Source of the DNA: Bacteroides sp.
GTDB taxonomy: Bacteria; Bacteroidota; Bacteroidia; Bacteroidales; Bacteroidaceae
Length of the DNA stretch: 12,765 nt
Direction: 5' to 3'
NCBI GenBank assembly: GCA_019412865.1
Contig: DXOJ01000650.1
Coordinates: 1 to 12,765, forward strand
The position numbers were made by a program, and so were the translations under genes. Below, piece after piece: positions 1-8,395 of this stretch. Position 1 is the first letter of the stretch, and each line of letters begins with the position of its first letter. The notes below the pieces were generated by a model. It was not told the DNA's origin. It worked only from the letters and a program-made list of their open reading frames with translations, and ran no database searches.

Positions 1-89
1 CATACTTCCAGTTTTAGATTCATTGAATATTGTAAACAAGAACTAGAATTTTCTGTAATTTTTGAATATATCAAAGTTTCCTAAATACA

Positions 90-132
90 GAATAGAAGGC
101 TATTCTAATATTATTAAAACAGCCTTCTATTC
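90..132 (-). terminator. Perfect 12-bp inverted repeat after the operon's last gene; probable transcript end
   Basis: GAATAGAAGGCT (90-101) is exactly complementary to AGCCTTCTATTC (121-132) around a 19-nt AT-rich loop. It begins 5 bp beyond the stop codon of the GH20 gene, where the operon mRNA should end. Read leftward it is followed by TGTATTTAGG rather than a clean T run, so it may be a weak terminator or a 3'-protecting hairpin rather than a textbook terminator. Positions 1-89 hold nothing else that I recognise. Confidence 0.5.
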
Positions 133-137
133 ATATA

Positions 138-2663
138 TCATCTATTAAACCATACCGTAGTTACACTTTCCTTTCCTAAATAAAAAGCCTTTGCTTTTAT
201 CAGTGGAGCATCACACGCTATCGGTGTTTGCCATTCTACAGAACTTTCCGTAGGCTCACTACCATCGGTTGTATACCGGATTACCGCATTGGGATTGGTA
301 GTATTAGTGAGTAACAATCCATCCTTTACTATAATACCTGGAGGAGATACCCGGAAATTAATACCTCGTTTTGCCAAACGGGGCAATTCATAAGTTACAA
401 TACCGGCATTATATTTTCGTTTGGCATCCATATATACTTTGCCGTCCGGAGACAATGCCCACGATGGTTGAGCATTCCAAACGCGTTCTGCCAGTCCAAA
501 GACTTTCGGGAAAAGATAATATTCTATTTGTTCGAAACTACGGATTGTCTCCGCCCAGATTTGTCCGGACAAACCTTTGATATTCTTATACCCCTCTTTT
601 GTCAAAGGTTGCTTACCGTTTGAGGCTGTTTTTACATCCACAGATTCACCTTTCAGATTCCGCCGTAAAGACTTGTAAATATCAAAAGGCAACATATCAA
701 ACGTTACGTACTCATCTACGTAACCACCCCAACGTAACCCCGGTTCTTCCACATGATAACAATAGGCCATATCCAAATAGAAATTACCCACATTACAGAG
801 TATAATAGGATAGCCCGCATTTGCTAACTTATACGGAACTTCATCCCCACCCTGTTCCGGAATTGTATTCCAGCAATAATTCAAGACCTTGCTATTTCTG
901 AAATGTTCGTTCACGGTATTATCCGGATTCATAACTATGTCTTGCCATCCAACTGCTTGTATATTACGTTTATCCAACATTTCCAGAATTTGCCCCAGAA
1001 AATAATCTTTCAAATCCCGTATCTTAGTCAGTCCATGTTTTTTCATAAAAGTACGGCAGACAGAAGAACCTTCCCAAATGCCTTCCGGCACTTCATCACC
1101 ACCTACATGGAAAGCAGGTAGTTCTACTCCCGCATCCTGATACATCCGCCCGATTTCATCAATCACTTTTTCAAGAAAACGGTATGTAGAAGGCATTGCG
1201 ACATTAATAACATTATCAGTGAAATTTTGTGCCGATAGATATTGGGAAGTATCTGCAAAGTCAATCAGAAGATATTCTTCCGCTTTCGACTGATCCGTAT
1301 CAATATATTTCCGGTAACGGGCATTCATGGCTTTTATTGCTGCCCGTGAATGGCCGGGAATATCTATTTCAGGAATAATTCTGATATGCCTTTCTTTTGC
1401 ATATTTCAAAATATCCATAAAGTCACTGCGAGAATAATACCCATTAGCCAATGAGGTGGTATCTACCTCATTCCATCCCCAAGCATAAGCAGGATAAAGA
1501 CATGTCAGTTCATCTGTAGTATGTCCTCTGCGAGAGGCTATTTCTGTCAATTCTTCCAATCCGGGTATTTCTACACGCCAAGCCTCATCATCACTCAAAT
1601 GCAGGTGCAGTACATTCATTTTATAGAATGACAGTATATCTATCAGTTTCAATAAGTCCGTCTTCTTTGTAAAATTGCGGGCTACATCCAGCATGATTCC
1701 CCGATGTCCCATGTCCGGATAATCGGTAATATGAAGATTGGGGAGCGGAGAGGAAGCTAGCTTCATGCTATCCAATAAAGCAACCAATGTCTGACAAGCA
1801 TTAAATATGCCATGCGCATCATTAGCTTTCAAAGTTAACAGGTTATTCTTTATCACAATTTCGTAATACTCATCCGGACATTGGCAGGTGGCAGGAAGTT
1901 CTGTTTTCTTCAATTCAATGATTGTTTCTTCATCCTTGTCAGAAACGGTACATCCTAACTGTGAAGTCAATTGCTTTTTCAACAAAAGAGCTTCTTCTTT
2001 AAATACACCGTCAAACTTCAGACCTACCTTTGGAGAGAAAGTAGAAACACCACCCGTCTTCTCTACTTTTTTAGGAGTAGGAAAGAGAGAAAGTATATCA
2101 CAATCTACAGGCTTGCTGAAATCATCATTCTGCTTATACAAATAATTTCCATCTGCATAGGGAAAACTATTCTTCGAACGAATCCATTGGGCATCGGGCG
2201 TAAACAGTCCGATCTCAATCGGAATATTTTGCGGCTGCAACATTTTCCCTTTTTCATCGGTAGCTACAATATAAGCCCCTTCAGGAACCGAAGATACATT
2301 AATCACATTTCTTTCACTCAATATAGTAAAAGAGAGTGTTTCACCCGGTGCCAACGCCTGATAGTGTTCAGTAGGATACATTTTATAGTAAGTCGAACCA
2401 ATACATTCTATTTCCAACGGGGCATTAATAGGTTGCTGATAATAAATTGGTGTCTGATTAAAATAGATCACCCAATTATCAGCCAAGGATTTATTCCCGT
2501 TATTCGTCAAACAGAATGTATTCTTAAAATATCTGGCTTCCACACTATCTTTTTCCAGTTTCCATGTTAAAGAGAGCTGTGAGGAAGGGGGCTGTTTACC
2601 AGCCCCACAACCAAACAAGCATATCCCCAACATCATTATCCATATATTCCTCATAGTTATCAT
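138..2663 (-). CDS. GH20 beta-N-acetylhexosaminidase, chitobiase-type domain layout, lipoprotein
   Basis: Exo-acting beta-N-acetylhexosaminidase predicted to remove non-reducing terminal beta-GlcNAc or GalNAc by substrate-assisted catalysis. Its 841 residues show a lipoprotein signal (lipobox LFGC, Cys19), an N-terminal beta-sandwich like CHB_HEX (about 28-165), a GH20b-like alpha/beta domain (about 190-312), the catalytic barrel (about 315-745) and a C-terminal CHB_HEX_C-like domain with the IRYTTDGSEPT motif (about 758-841). The catalytic Asp-Glu pair is D523-E524 in FHVGGDEVPEGIW. R321 in HRGIMLDVARNF is the expected substrate-binding arginine, and GQIWAET and GLAERVWN are also typical of GH20. 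The residues after Cys19 (GAGKQPPSS) carry no acidic cluster, so a periplasm-facing position is more likely than the surface (inference). It is the last gene of the operon, 7 bp after the GH5-like gene. Met4 (position 2654) is an equally good start. The family assignment is very secure; linkage and substrate are not. Confidence 0.95.
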   Translation of the reverse strand: MITMRNIWIMMLGICLFGCGAGKQPPSSQLSLTWKLEKDSVEARYFKNTFCLTNNGNKSLADNWVIYFNQTPIYYQQPINAPLEIECIGSTYYKMYPTEHYQALAPGETLSFTILSERNVINVSSVPEGAYIVATDEKGKMLQPQNIPIEIGLFTPDAQWIRSKNSFPYADGNYLYKQNDDFSKPVDCDILSLFPTPKKVEKTGGVSTFSPKVGLKFDGVFKEEALLLKKQLTSQLGCTVSDKDEETIIELKKTELPATCQCPDEYYEIVIKNNLLTLKANDAHGIFNACQTLVALLDSMKLASSPLPNLHITDYPDMGHRGIMLDVARNFTKKTDLLKLIDILSFYKMNVLHLHLSDDEAWRVEIPGLEELTEIASRRGHTTDELTCLYPAYAWGWNEVDTTSLANGYYSRSDFMDILKYAKERHIRIIPEIDIPGHSRAAIKAMNARYRKYIDTDQSKAEEYLLIDFADTSQYLSAQNFTDNVINVAMPSTYRFLEKVIDEIGRMYQDAGVELPAFHVGGDEVPEGIWEGSSVCRTFMKKHGLTKIRDLKDYFLGQILEMLDKRNIQAVGWQDIVMNPDNTVNEHFRNSKVLNYCWNTIPEQGGDEVPYKLANAGYPIILCNVGNFYLDMAYCYHVEEPGLRWGGYVDEYVTFDMLPFDIYKSLRRNLKGESVDVKTASNGKQPLTKEGYKNIKGLSGQIWAETIRSFEQIEYYLFPKVFGLAERVWNAQPSWALSPDGKVYMDAKRKYNAGIVTYELPRLAKRGINFRVSPPGIIVKDGLLLTNTTNPNAVIRYTTDGSEPTESSVEWQTPIACDAPLIKAKAFYLGKESVTTVWFNR

Positions 2664-2670
2664 AAGGGAA

Positions 2671-3744
2671 TTATTTAGTTAATGAACGAATACATTCCAC
2701 TTCTTCTGTTGAATAAGGTGTCCCATCGCTACGGAAAATATCATGGAACCACAAGGACGGTTCAGCTACGTCAGGCAACGGAGTATCCCATGCAAATATT
2801 GTATTTGTCTTTCCGGCTACAAGTCCCCAGTTTATTGCACCGATATTTTCTTTCTTCAGCATCGGCATAATATCCTGGAAAGTACTATTTTGAGTACGTG
2901 CCATATATTCCGTGCAAATCATCGGACGCCCATATTGCTTCAATGTGTCAATGAGCTGTTGATGCGAATCCAGACCTTCATACGTGTGATAGGTTATCAC
3001 GTCCGAGTTTTCCAACTGAAACTTATTCAAATTAGTCAAACTCATATCCCAAACTCCGGCTGACAAGGGTTGCGACGGGTTAACCGTTCGTCCCCACGTA
3101 AATATCTTCTGCAATAACGGCAGACTTCTTTCACCGTATCTATATCCACCCGAACCGCCGGGCTCATTATATAAATCCCACAACACAATTCTCTTATCAT
3201 CCTTAAAGGTGGTAAGAATGTCTTTCACATAATTCTCCAAGACCGGAAGTATCACTGCCGTATCACCTTTATAATACAAATCTCCCGGATCACGCGCCCA
3301 TCCCGAATTATGTACTCCCGGTTGTGGTTCCGGTTGCTTTCCTGCCTGGTAAGTAGGATTCCAGCAATCATCCAGAAAGACAAAGATGGTAGAGATATGA
3401 TGCTTGGCGGCAATAGTAAGGTATTCATTAATACGTTTCTTAAAACCTTCCTTATCCGTTTCCCAAACCAGATGGTGCAAATATACACGCATACAATTCA
3501 TTCCGATATCTTCTGCCCAGCCTAGTTCACGGTCAATAGTCACCGGATCAAAAGTATCAGCCTGCCACATCTCCAATTGGTTGATTGCCGTGCTTGGAAT
3601 AAAATCACACCCTCGGAGCCATTCCCATTGTTGATACCATTCATTAGCCTGTTCTTTTGTCCAGACTTCACGAACAGAGACTGTTTTCTGACTGCAGGCA
3701 ATTAACATAATGCCAATAAAAAATAAGAGTAATATCTTTTTCAT
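2671..3744 (-). CDS. GH5-like clan GH-A glycoside hydrolase, lipoprotein
   Basis: Predicted retaining beta-glycosidase with a single TIM barrel; 357 residues. A lipoprotein signal ends at Cys17 (lipobox LIAC) and is followed by SQKTVSV, with no acidic export signal, so a periplasmic location is inferred. The clan GH-A active site appears complete: MRVYLHH after beta-3, acid/base E194 in WDLYNEPGG, H253 in ITYHTYEG, nucleophile E279 in MICTEYMAR and W306 in AINWGLV. The N-terminal part (WYQQWEWLRGCDFIPSTAIN) resembles a Bacteroidetes group often labelled cellulase or 1,4-beta-xylanase by automatic annotation. Those labels are not reliable, and a host-glycan or other beta-hexoside target is just as possible. 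It lies 35 bp after the BACON gene and 7 bp before the GH20 gene, so it is certainly co-transcribed with GH20. The fold and mechanism are well supported; the substrate is unknown. Confidence 0.88.
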   Translation of the reverse strand: MKKILLLFFIGIMLIACSQKTVSVREVWTKEQANEWYQQWEWLRGCDFIPSTAINQLEMWQADTFDPVTIDRELGWAEDIGMNCMRVYLHHLVWETDKEGFKKRINEYLTIAAKHHISTIFVFLDDCWNPTYQAGKQPEPQPGVHNSGWARDPGDLYYKGDTAVILPVLENYVKDILTTFKDDKRIVLWDLYNEPGGSGGYRYGERSLPLLQKIFTWGRTVNPSQPLSAGVWDMSLTNLNKFQLENSDVITYHTYEGLDSHQQLIDTLKQYGRPMICTEYMARTQNSTFQDIMPMLKKENIGAINWGLVAGKTNTIFAWDTPLPDVAEPSLWFHDIFRSDGTPYSTEEVECIRSLTK

Positions 3745-3779
3745 AATCGAATTTACTTTATCTAATTAGAAACCTTTAT

Positions 3780-5246
3780 TCATTTTCTCCACGTAAATAT
3801 AACCATATCCCCCGGTTCAACCGCTATCGTAGAACCATCCGGACTTACAGTTGAACCATCCTTCAGCACTCTGCTTACAGAACCATCCACATCAATTGCC
3901 AGATTCATCACATTACGAAAGTCCTTATTTACAACTACAAGATACTGGTTACTACCTTTCTCCAATACAGAAACAACAGCACCTGTATCACTCGTTGTCA
4001 ACGATTTTATAGGGGCCGGTAAACTTCCCAACGCCGTAGTTCCTTCCGGTATTTCGCTTCCGGTATGAGACACTGAAATAACCTGCGCTCCCAAGAATAT
4101 ACCTGCAAGCTGTTGCACCTCCTGATTGACCGTCTTGACCAAATCATATACTTCGGTCGGTTCATCATGTTGAAGTCCGCGATAAGTAAAATACTGGATT
4201 GCCTGTGCGCCGTAAGCCAAATCACTGAAAACTTGTAATCTCAACTCGGGCAATGTCGGTATTTTATAAAAATGAGTTTCATCCAGTTTATGAGAAAGTG
4301 CAAGTGCAAATGCCCAAAAAGGTTTATTACTCTCTTTAGCAGCTGCTGATATTTCTTCCAAATTCCGATACCAGTCCGGCCGAACAATGCTGGGAGCCCC
4401 ATTTATAGACACAATAGGATAATTGTCAAACGATATAAACGGCACAGGCACCTGCTCTATAAACGACTTTACATTTTCAGAATAAAGTTCTTTTCCCCAG
4501 GCCCAGTTCGGATACAAGTTTATATAACAGGGATGATGACTATCCACCGTCTTAATCTTCTTTACCAATTTCCCCAAGCCTGGCAAATCATTCACCTCCG
4601 GCTCATCTTTCAAATGATAGGCATACAATGCCGGATGATTCATCATCGCTTTTACAACCTCTTCGGCAGTACCAACAGACAATAGGTCCTGACAGGAAGT
4701 TATCATCTTCACTCCGGTTTTCTGTGCCGCATCAAGCACTTTGAGTGTTGTCTCCAAATCATTATACCATCCCAGATAAATATTAATGCCGGATGCTTTC
4801 ATCACCGGAAATTTCTCAAGTGATTTGTCTGCTTCCACTCCAGTCCATGCTATAATCGGAAATACTCCATCAGCTTCCGGGATATAGGAGTTTCCCTGAA
4901 TAATCTCTATTTCCTGCGTTTTCACCCCATTAGGCACCACACGGAATACGGCAGTACGACCGGTTCCCGCATTTGCACTTACAGTAATTGTCACTTTTCC
5001 GTTCCCACTCCCTTTAACCGGGGAAATGGTGGCCCAAGACTGATCGGTCTCATTAACAAATTTCCACTCCGTATTAGACTTTATCGAATAAACTTCTGTA
5101 AACCCTTCATTGCTGATTTGCAACTTCCCCAAATTTCCGGAAATAGAGAAAGAGGCTTTTTCCGGCTCCATCGAACAAGACATCAACACCATTGGCAACA
5201 TTGAAAAAAAGAATGCAACCAGAAACTTCTTACTATATGTTTTCAT
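3780..5246 (-). CDS. BACON-domain lipoprotein with TIM-barrel glycoside-hydrolase-like domain
   Basis: About 488 residues from the preferred ATG at 5246. A lipoprotein signal ends at Cys24 (lipobox LMSC). A BACON beta-sandwich follows (about 31-120; EWKFV, WATISPVKGSGNGKVTITV, EIEIIQGNS), a domain typical of Bacteroidetes surface glycan enzymes. Next come a TIM-barrel-like region (about 124-400) and a C-terminal beta domain (about 402-488). YHLKDEPEV places D214-E215 where clan GH-A enzymes keep the beta-4 acid/base. The stretches HHPCYINLYPNWAW, FISFDNYPI, KPFWAFALALSH and LAYGAQAIQYFTYRG look like conserved core strands, but no Glu sits at the expected beta-7 nucleophile position. Residues after Cys24 (SMEPEK) are mildly acidic, so surface display is plausible. 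The reading frame stays open to a TTG at 5309, but only the starts at 5246 or 5258 give a clean signal peptide. A hydrolase role is inferred from fold and context; specificity cannot be named. Confidence 0.85.
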   Translation of the reverse strand: MKTYSKKFLVAFFFSMLPMVLMSCSMEPEKASFSISGNLGKLQISNEGFTEVYSIKSNTEWKFVNETDQSWATISPVKGSGNGKVTITVSANAGTGRTAVFRVVPNGVKTQEIEIIQGNSYIPEADGVFPIIAWTGVEADKSLEKFPVMKASGINIYLGWYNDLETTLKVLDAAQKTGVKMITSCQDLLSVGTAEEVVKAMMNHPALYAYHLKDEPEVNDLPGLGKLVKKIKTVDSHHPCYINLYPNWAWGKELYSENVKSFIEQVPVPFISFDNYPIVSINGAPSIVRPDWYRNLEEISAAAKESNKPFWAFALALSHKLDETHFYKIPTLPELRLQVFSDLAYGAQAIQYFTYRGLQHDEPTEVYDLVKTVNQEVQQLAGIFLGAQVISVSHTGSEIPEGTTALGSLPAPIKSLTTSDTGAVVSVLEKGSNQYLVVVNKDFRNVMNLAIDVDGSVSRVLKDGSTVSPDGSTIAVEPGDMVIFTWRK

Positions 5247-5305
5247 TGATATATACATAATTCTATTGAATATTAAATTAAAGACTATTAATCCCGATTC
5301 CCAAC

Positions 5306-6679
5306 TCAATTATAAGGAATCAATCGTATCATTTCACTAGCTTTATCGATATGTATCGTATAAAGACCAGCTTTAAAATCAGGACCGGGAATCAAATCAC
5401 CGGGAGCACTTCTCGTAACCAAGTTAGCCGGTTCAACCGTATACAAATTCTTCGTATCCTCTTCTTGCGCCCAGCCATATCCTCTATAGAATTTAAATCC
5501 CATCGTCTGGTCGATATATACGACTGCCTCAAAAGCACTTGCACCTACCTTCTTAAAGAAGAACCACTGGTGAGGATATGAGAAATCCCAAGCAAGTGTG
5601 GCAACATAGGGTTCACGCGGGAATCCAACTCCGGTACCAACAATATACATCACTTCCGGATAAAACACATCCCGCGGCCGTTCCATATACATAAAACCGT
5701 TTGATGTATTGTATTTCAAGTTATAAAGTACCGACGGACCATCGAATTTTGCCTTGGCACCGGAAACATCTTTAAAGAATTCCGGCCGGAGCATATTGGT
5801 GACATCATTACCAAAGCCGATAAAATTAACCTTGGCACTTTCCACCAGTTCAACATCCAACTGGATATATCCTCCTCCCACATCAAAGAACCGGGATTTA
5901 TCAATATCAATACTATACGTCAGTGTCTTATCAGTCAGGAAAGACAACATATCGAAAGTGATATTCTCCAATGTATAACTTCCCACCTTAGGAGTCGGTA
6001 TTGAAGCTGCCGCATCATCCGTCACAATGGATATTTTATCATCCGCATACCCCCAAACCAGACCGGAATAGTCCGGTTTATTATTTACCACCTTCTCGGC
6101 AACTTTAAAATGATCTCCGATCCCTGCAAGATCCGCAGCATTCGTCCGAAAACCATAATCCGATTCATTCTGATTTGCCTTGTCCATTTCATATACATTT
6201 CCGAGATCATCAACAATGTATAATTTGGAAGGTGTTTCCGGACGGGTTACTTTCACACTTGCAGCCTCATCCAGGGTCAGTGTCGATTCATTACCTCCCA
6301 AATCATTTACAGCTTTGATAGTTACCACAGGACGCCCGTTCTGAAAACCGGCAACAAAAGGCAAAGTTGCTTCCTCTTCAATAACTGCAGAGCGTCCGCT
6401 CAAGCCTTTAGACAAATTCAAGATTTCGGCTCCATCCATTGTCACTAATAATTGAAATGAAACCAAATCATTATATTCATCACTGACCTGTGCGGTGAAC
6501 TTCACTTTATCACCAGCCGCCACAACCGTTTCACCATTCACTCCCCGCAATACGGCATTTTCTATTTTAGGTTTTGAAGGTGTAGGCCACTCCGGCCATT
6601 CACTTGGCTTACTAACATCATCTTTTGCACACGAAAGGAGCAATAACGACGACATGAATAATACGTATATCTTTTTCAT
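5306..6679 (-). CDS. SusE/SusF-position surface glycan-binding lipoprotein
   Basis: Predicted non-catalytic outer-membrane lipoprotein that binds the PUL glycan at the surface, about 457 residues. The ATG at 6679 is chosen because it begins a clean signal (MKKIYVLFMSSLLLLSC, Cys17) followed by AKDDVS, a match to the lysine-plus-acidic surface-export signals known in Bacteroidetes. The frame is open to 6754, but those extra 25 codons overlap the susD-like gene and precede the signal peptide. After a Pro/Trp-rich linker (PSEWPEWPTPSKP) there is an Ig-like segment (about 35-155, ending VKVTRP) and then beta-rich domains. The C-terminal about 110 residues (AWDFSYPHQWFFFKK, GFKFYRGYGW, AGLYTIHIDKASEMIRLIPYN) look like the terminal binding modules of SusE/F-type proteins. 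It may correspond to the DUF5016/DUF5125/DUF5121 type of PUL lipoprotein, but that needs a profile search. It lies 41 bp after the susD-like gene. No catalytic motif was seen. Confidence 0.8.
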   Translation of the reverse strand: MKKIYVLFMSSLLLLSCAKDDVSKPSEWPEWPTPSKPKIENAVLRGVNGETVVAAGDKVKFTAQVSDEYNDLVSFQLLVTMDGAEILNLSKGLSGRSAVIEEEATLPFVAGFQNGRPVVTIKAVNDLGGNESTLTLDEAASVKVTRPETPSKLYIVDDLGNVYEMDKANQNESDYGFRTNAADLAGIGDHFKVAEKVVNNKPDYSGLVWGYADDKISIVTDDAAASIPTPKVGSYTLENITFDMLSFLTDKTLTYSIDIDKSRFFDVGGGYIQLDVELVESAKVNFIGFGNDVTNMLRPEFFKDVSGAKAKFDGPSVLYNLKYNTSNGFMYMERPRDVFYPEVMYIVGTGVGFPREPYVATLAWDFSYPHQWFFFKKVGASAFEAVVYIDQTMGFKFYRGYGWAQEEDTKNLYTVEPANLVTRSAPGDLIPGPDFKAGLYTIHIDKASEMIRLIPYN

Positions 6680-6720
6680 TTTTCTTAAGATCTCTAGTTT
6701 AACAATAATGAATGATGACA

Positions 6721-8364
6721 TTAATTGCGAGCTGCCGCAAGATCCGCTTTCCATCCCTCACGTTCAAAGGTCTGTACCAACACTTTTCCATAAGATTCCG
6801 AAGCTTGTTGAACCGCATAATTAGGAATAGGCACATATTGATGTGTAGGAGCCACTCCTTTGATCTTCGCTGTACGCTGCGCATACTGATTAAAACGGAT
6901 GAGATCTATTTTACGCATCCCTTCATACAACATTTCATGTCCTCTTTCCGTAAGTAAAGCATCCAGGAAAGCTTCAACATTCGCTGTTGCCGATGACGGG
7001 AGATCACCCAGTCCGGCACGCTTACGCACCTCATTGACCGCAGCAATAGCGTCAGCGGACGGAGCCGCATTGTTTTTACGTACTTCGGCTTCCGCATACA
7101 TGAGTAATACATCTGCCCAACGAGCTAACGGTATATCAGTCCCCTGAAAAGCCGTAGCTGTTTCCACCGGGAATTTATTAATGATAAACCCGTCCCATGT
7201 AGTAGTATTCCGGTCAATCCAGGTTCCTGCAGTCGTATAATATTTGGTCAGAATCACTTCACGACGTTTGTCCGAAGGATCATACGTATCCCAAAATTTC
7301 GGAGACACGTTGAAAGTTTGTCCCCATCCCTGCCCTTGCAGATAGAAAGGAGTCGGATTTCCCTGATCGTCCACTCTGGCTGCATTATCGGGAGTAGCAA
7401 GCATCATCAGCGGGTTAAAGTTGCCGGACTTATTCGTACCGTCCGCCGTTTCATCACAGCTGACAGCCATAATCACTTCCGAATTAAAGTTATTGGCATT
7501 TTTAAATTGCTCGATATAAGGATTGTCCCCTTTCTTGAAAAGACTATACCGTCCCTTCAACTCGTTATACATATCAATCGCTTTCTGATAATAACCGGAC
7601 ATATAATAGCCTTCATTCAGGCAATGCCGCATGATGCATACACGTGCATAGTCTTTATTGTAACGTCCCTGTTCCGGCTGCGTATCTGCAATATACTGAT
7701 AAGCATAATCAAAATCAGCCATAATCCACTCCGTCATTTGCTGCAATGTCGGACGCACCAGATTTTCCAGTTTTGAAGGATTAATCAGATCGTCCGGATC
7801 GACAATCAAAGGAACAGGTCCATATACATGCAATAAATAATACATCATCAATCCACGGCAAAGACGGGCTTCAGCTATAAACTCCCTTTTACGCCCTTCG
7901 GAAACCACTTCGGTAGAAGCTTTCTCCAATGTTCCAATCACATTGGTGAAGTAGGAAATCTCACTTACTTTCGGAAAGTGGTTCGGCCTTTCATCACTTA
8001 ACGTACCGCTTGTATAATAAACACACTGACTAAAATCGGCTTTAGAAAGGAAATAATATCCGCCTCCCCAACCATTATTCCACACAGCCACCTCATCTGT
8101 CGGATAATCAAAGAACTTCAGTACACCTCCAGCAGGGATATACCAACCGTGCTGATTACCACTTGTTCCGGCACCGATCCAATAGGTCCATGTTGTCGTA
8201 AAAGGCATATAGCAGGTCATCATAAATGATTCGTATTCGGCTTCAGTCACCGGATAATTAGAAACATTCAACGTGCCATACATCTTGGGATCAAAATTAT
8301 CCTCACAACTGCACATGATAAATGCAATCATGACAAACACCTTAAATAATTTATTCTTATTCAT
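6721..8364 (-). CDS. susD-like: SusD/RagB-family outer-membrane glycan-binding lipoprotein
   Basis: Surface lipoprotein that forms the lid over the SusC transporter and delivers glycan to it; 547 residues, a normal SusD length. The signal peptide ends in IMCSC, with Cys20 (or Cys18) lipidated. The following EDNFD is acidic, as expected for surface-exported lipoproteins in this phylum. Family signatures are clear: the N-terminal SusD-like region including RKREFIAEARLCRGLMMYYL, then PLARWADVLLMYAEAEVRK (about 412-430) and ERGHEMLYEGMRKIDLIRF (about 473-491). Numerous Trp and Tyr residues in the first third (TTWTYWIG, NNGWGGGYYF) could provide stacking surfaces for sugars, though this is inference. 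The gene begins 31 bp after the susC-like stop, the usual arrangement for a co-expressed SusCD complex. The sequence does not show which glycan is bound. Confidence 0.97.
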   Translation of the reverse strand: MNKNKLFKVFVMIAFIMCSCEDNFDPKMYGTLNVSNYPVTEAEYESFMMTCYMPFTTTWTYWIGAGTSGNQHGWYIPAGGVLKFFDYPTDEVAVWNNGWGGGYYFLSKADFSQCVYYTSGTLSDERPNHFPKVSEISYFTNVIGTLEKASTEVVSEGRKREFIAEARLCRGLMMYYLLHVYGPVPLIVDPDDLINPSKLENLVRPTLQQMTEWIMADFDYAYQYIADTQPEQGRYNKDYARVCIMRHCLNEGYYMSGYYQKAIDMYNELKGRYSLFKKGDNPYIEQFKNANNFNSEVIMAVSCDETADGTNKSGNFNPLMMLATPDNAARVDDQGNPTPFYLQGQGWGQTFNVSPKFWDTYDPSDKRREVILTKYYTTAGTWIDRNTTTWDGFIINKFPVETATAFQGTDIPLARWADVLLMYAEAEVRKNNAAPSADAIAAVNEVRKRAGLGDLPSSATANVEAFLDALLTERGHEMLYEGMRKIDLIRFNQYAQRTAKIKGVAPTHQYVPIPNYAVQQASESYGKVLVQTFEREGWKADLAAARN

Positions 8365-8395
8365 ATTTTCAATCTTTCTTTCGTTACAGGTTTTC

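Noticed and set aside
1971..2570. Open frame of 199 codons on the plus strand opposite the GH20 gene
   Set aside because: Antisense shadow of the GH20 N-terminal domains, which show clear family structure on the minus strand. The translated product has no coherent motif.
5247..5309. 21-codon extension of the BACON protein from a TTG next to the previous stop
   Set aside because: A TTG start is unlikely, and the signal peptide starts naturally at the ATG at 5246. The ATG at 5258 remains a possible alternative.
6680..6754. 25-codon N-terminal extension of the SusE-like frame
   Set aside because: It overlaps the end of the susD-like gene and would bury the lipoprotein signal peptide that starts at the ATG at 6679.
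7318..7776. Open frame of 152 codons on the plus strand opposite the susD-like gene
   Set aside because: Shadow of SusD coding sequence; an Ile/His-rich translation with no family features.
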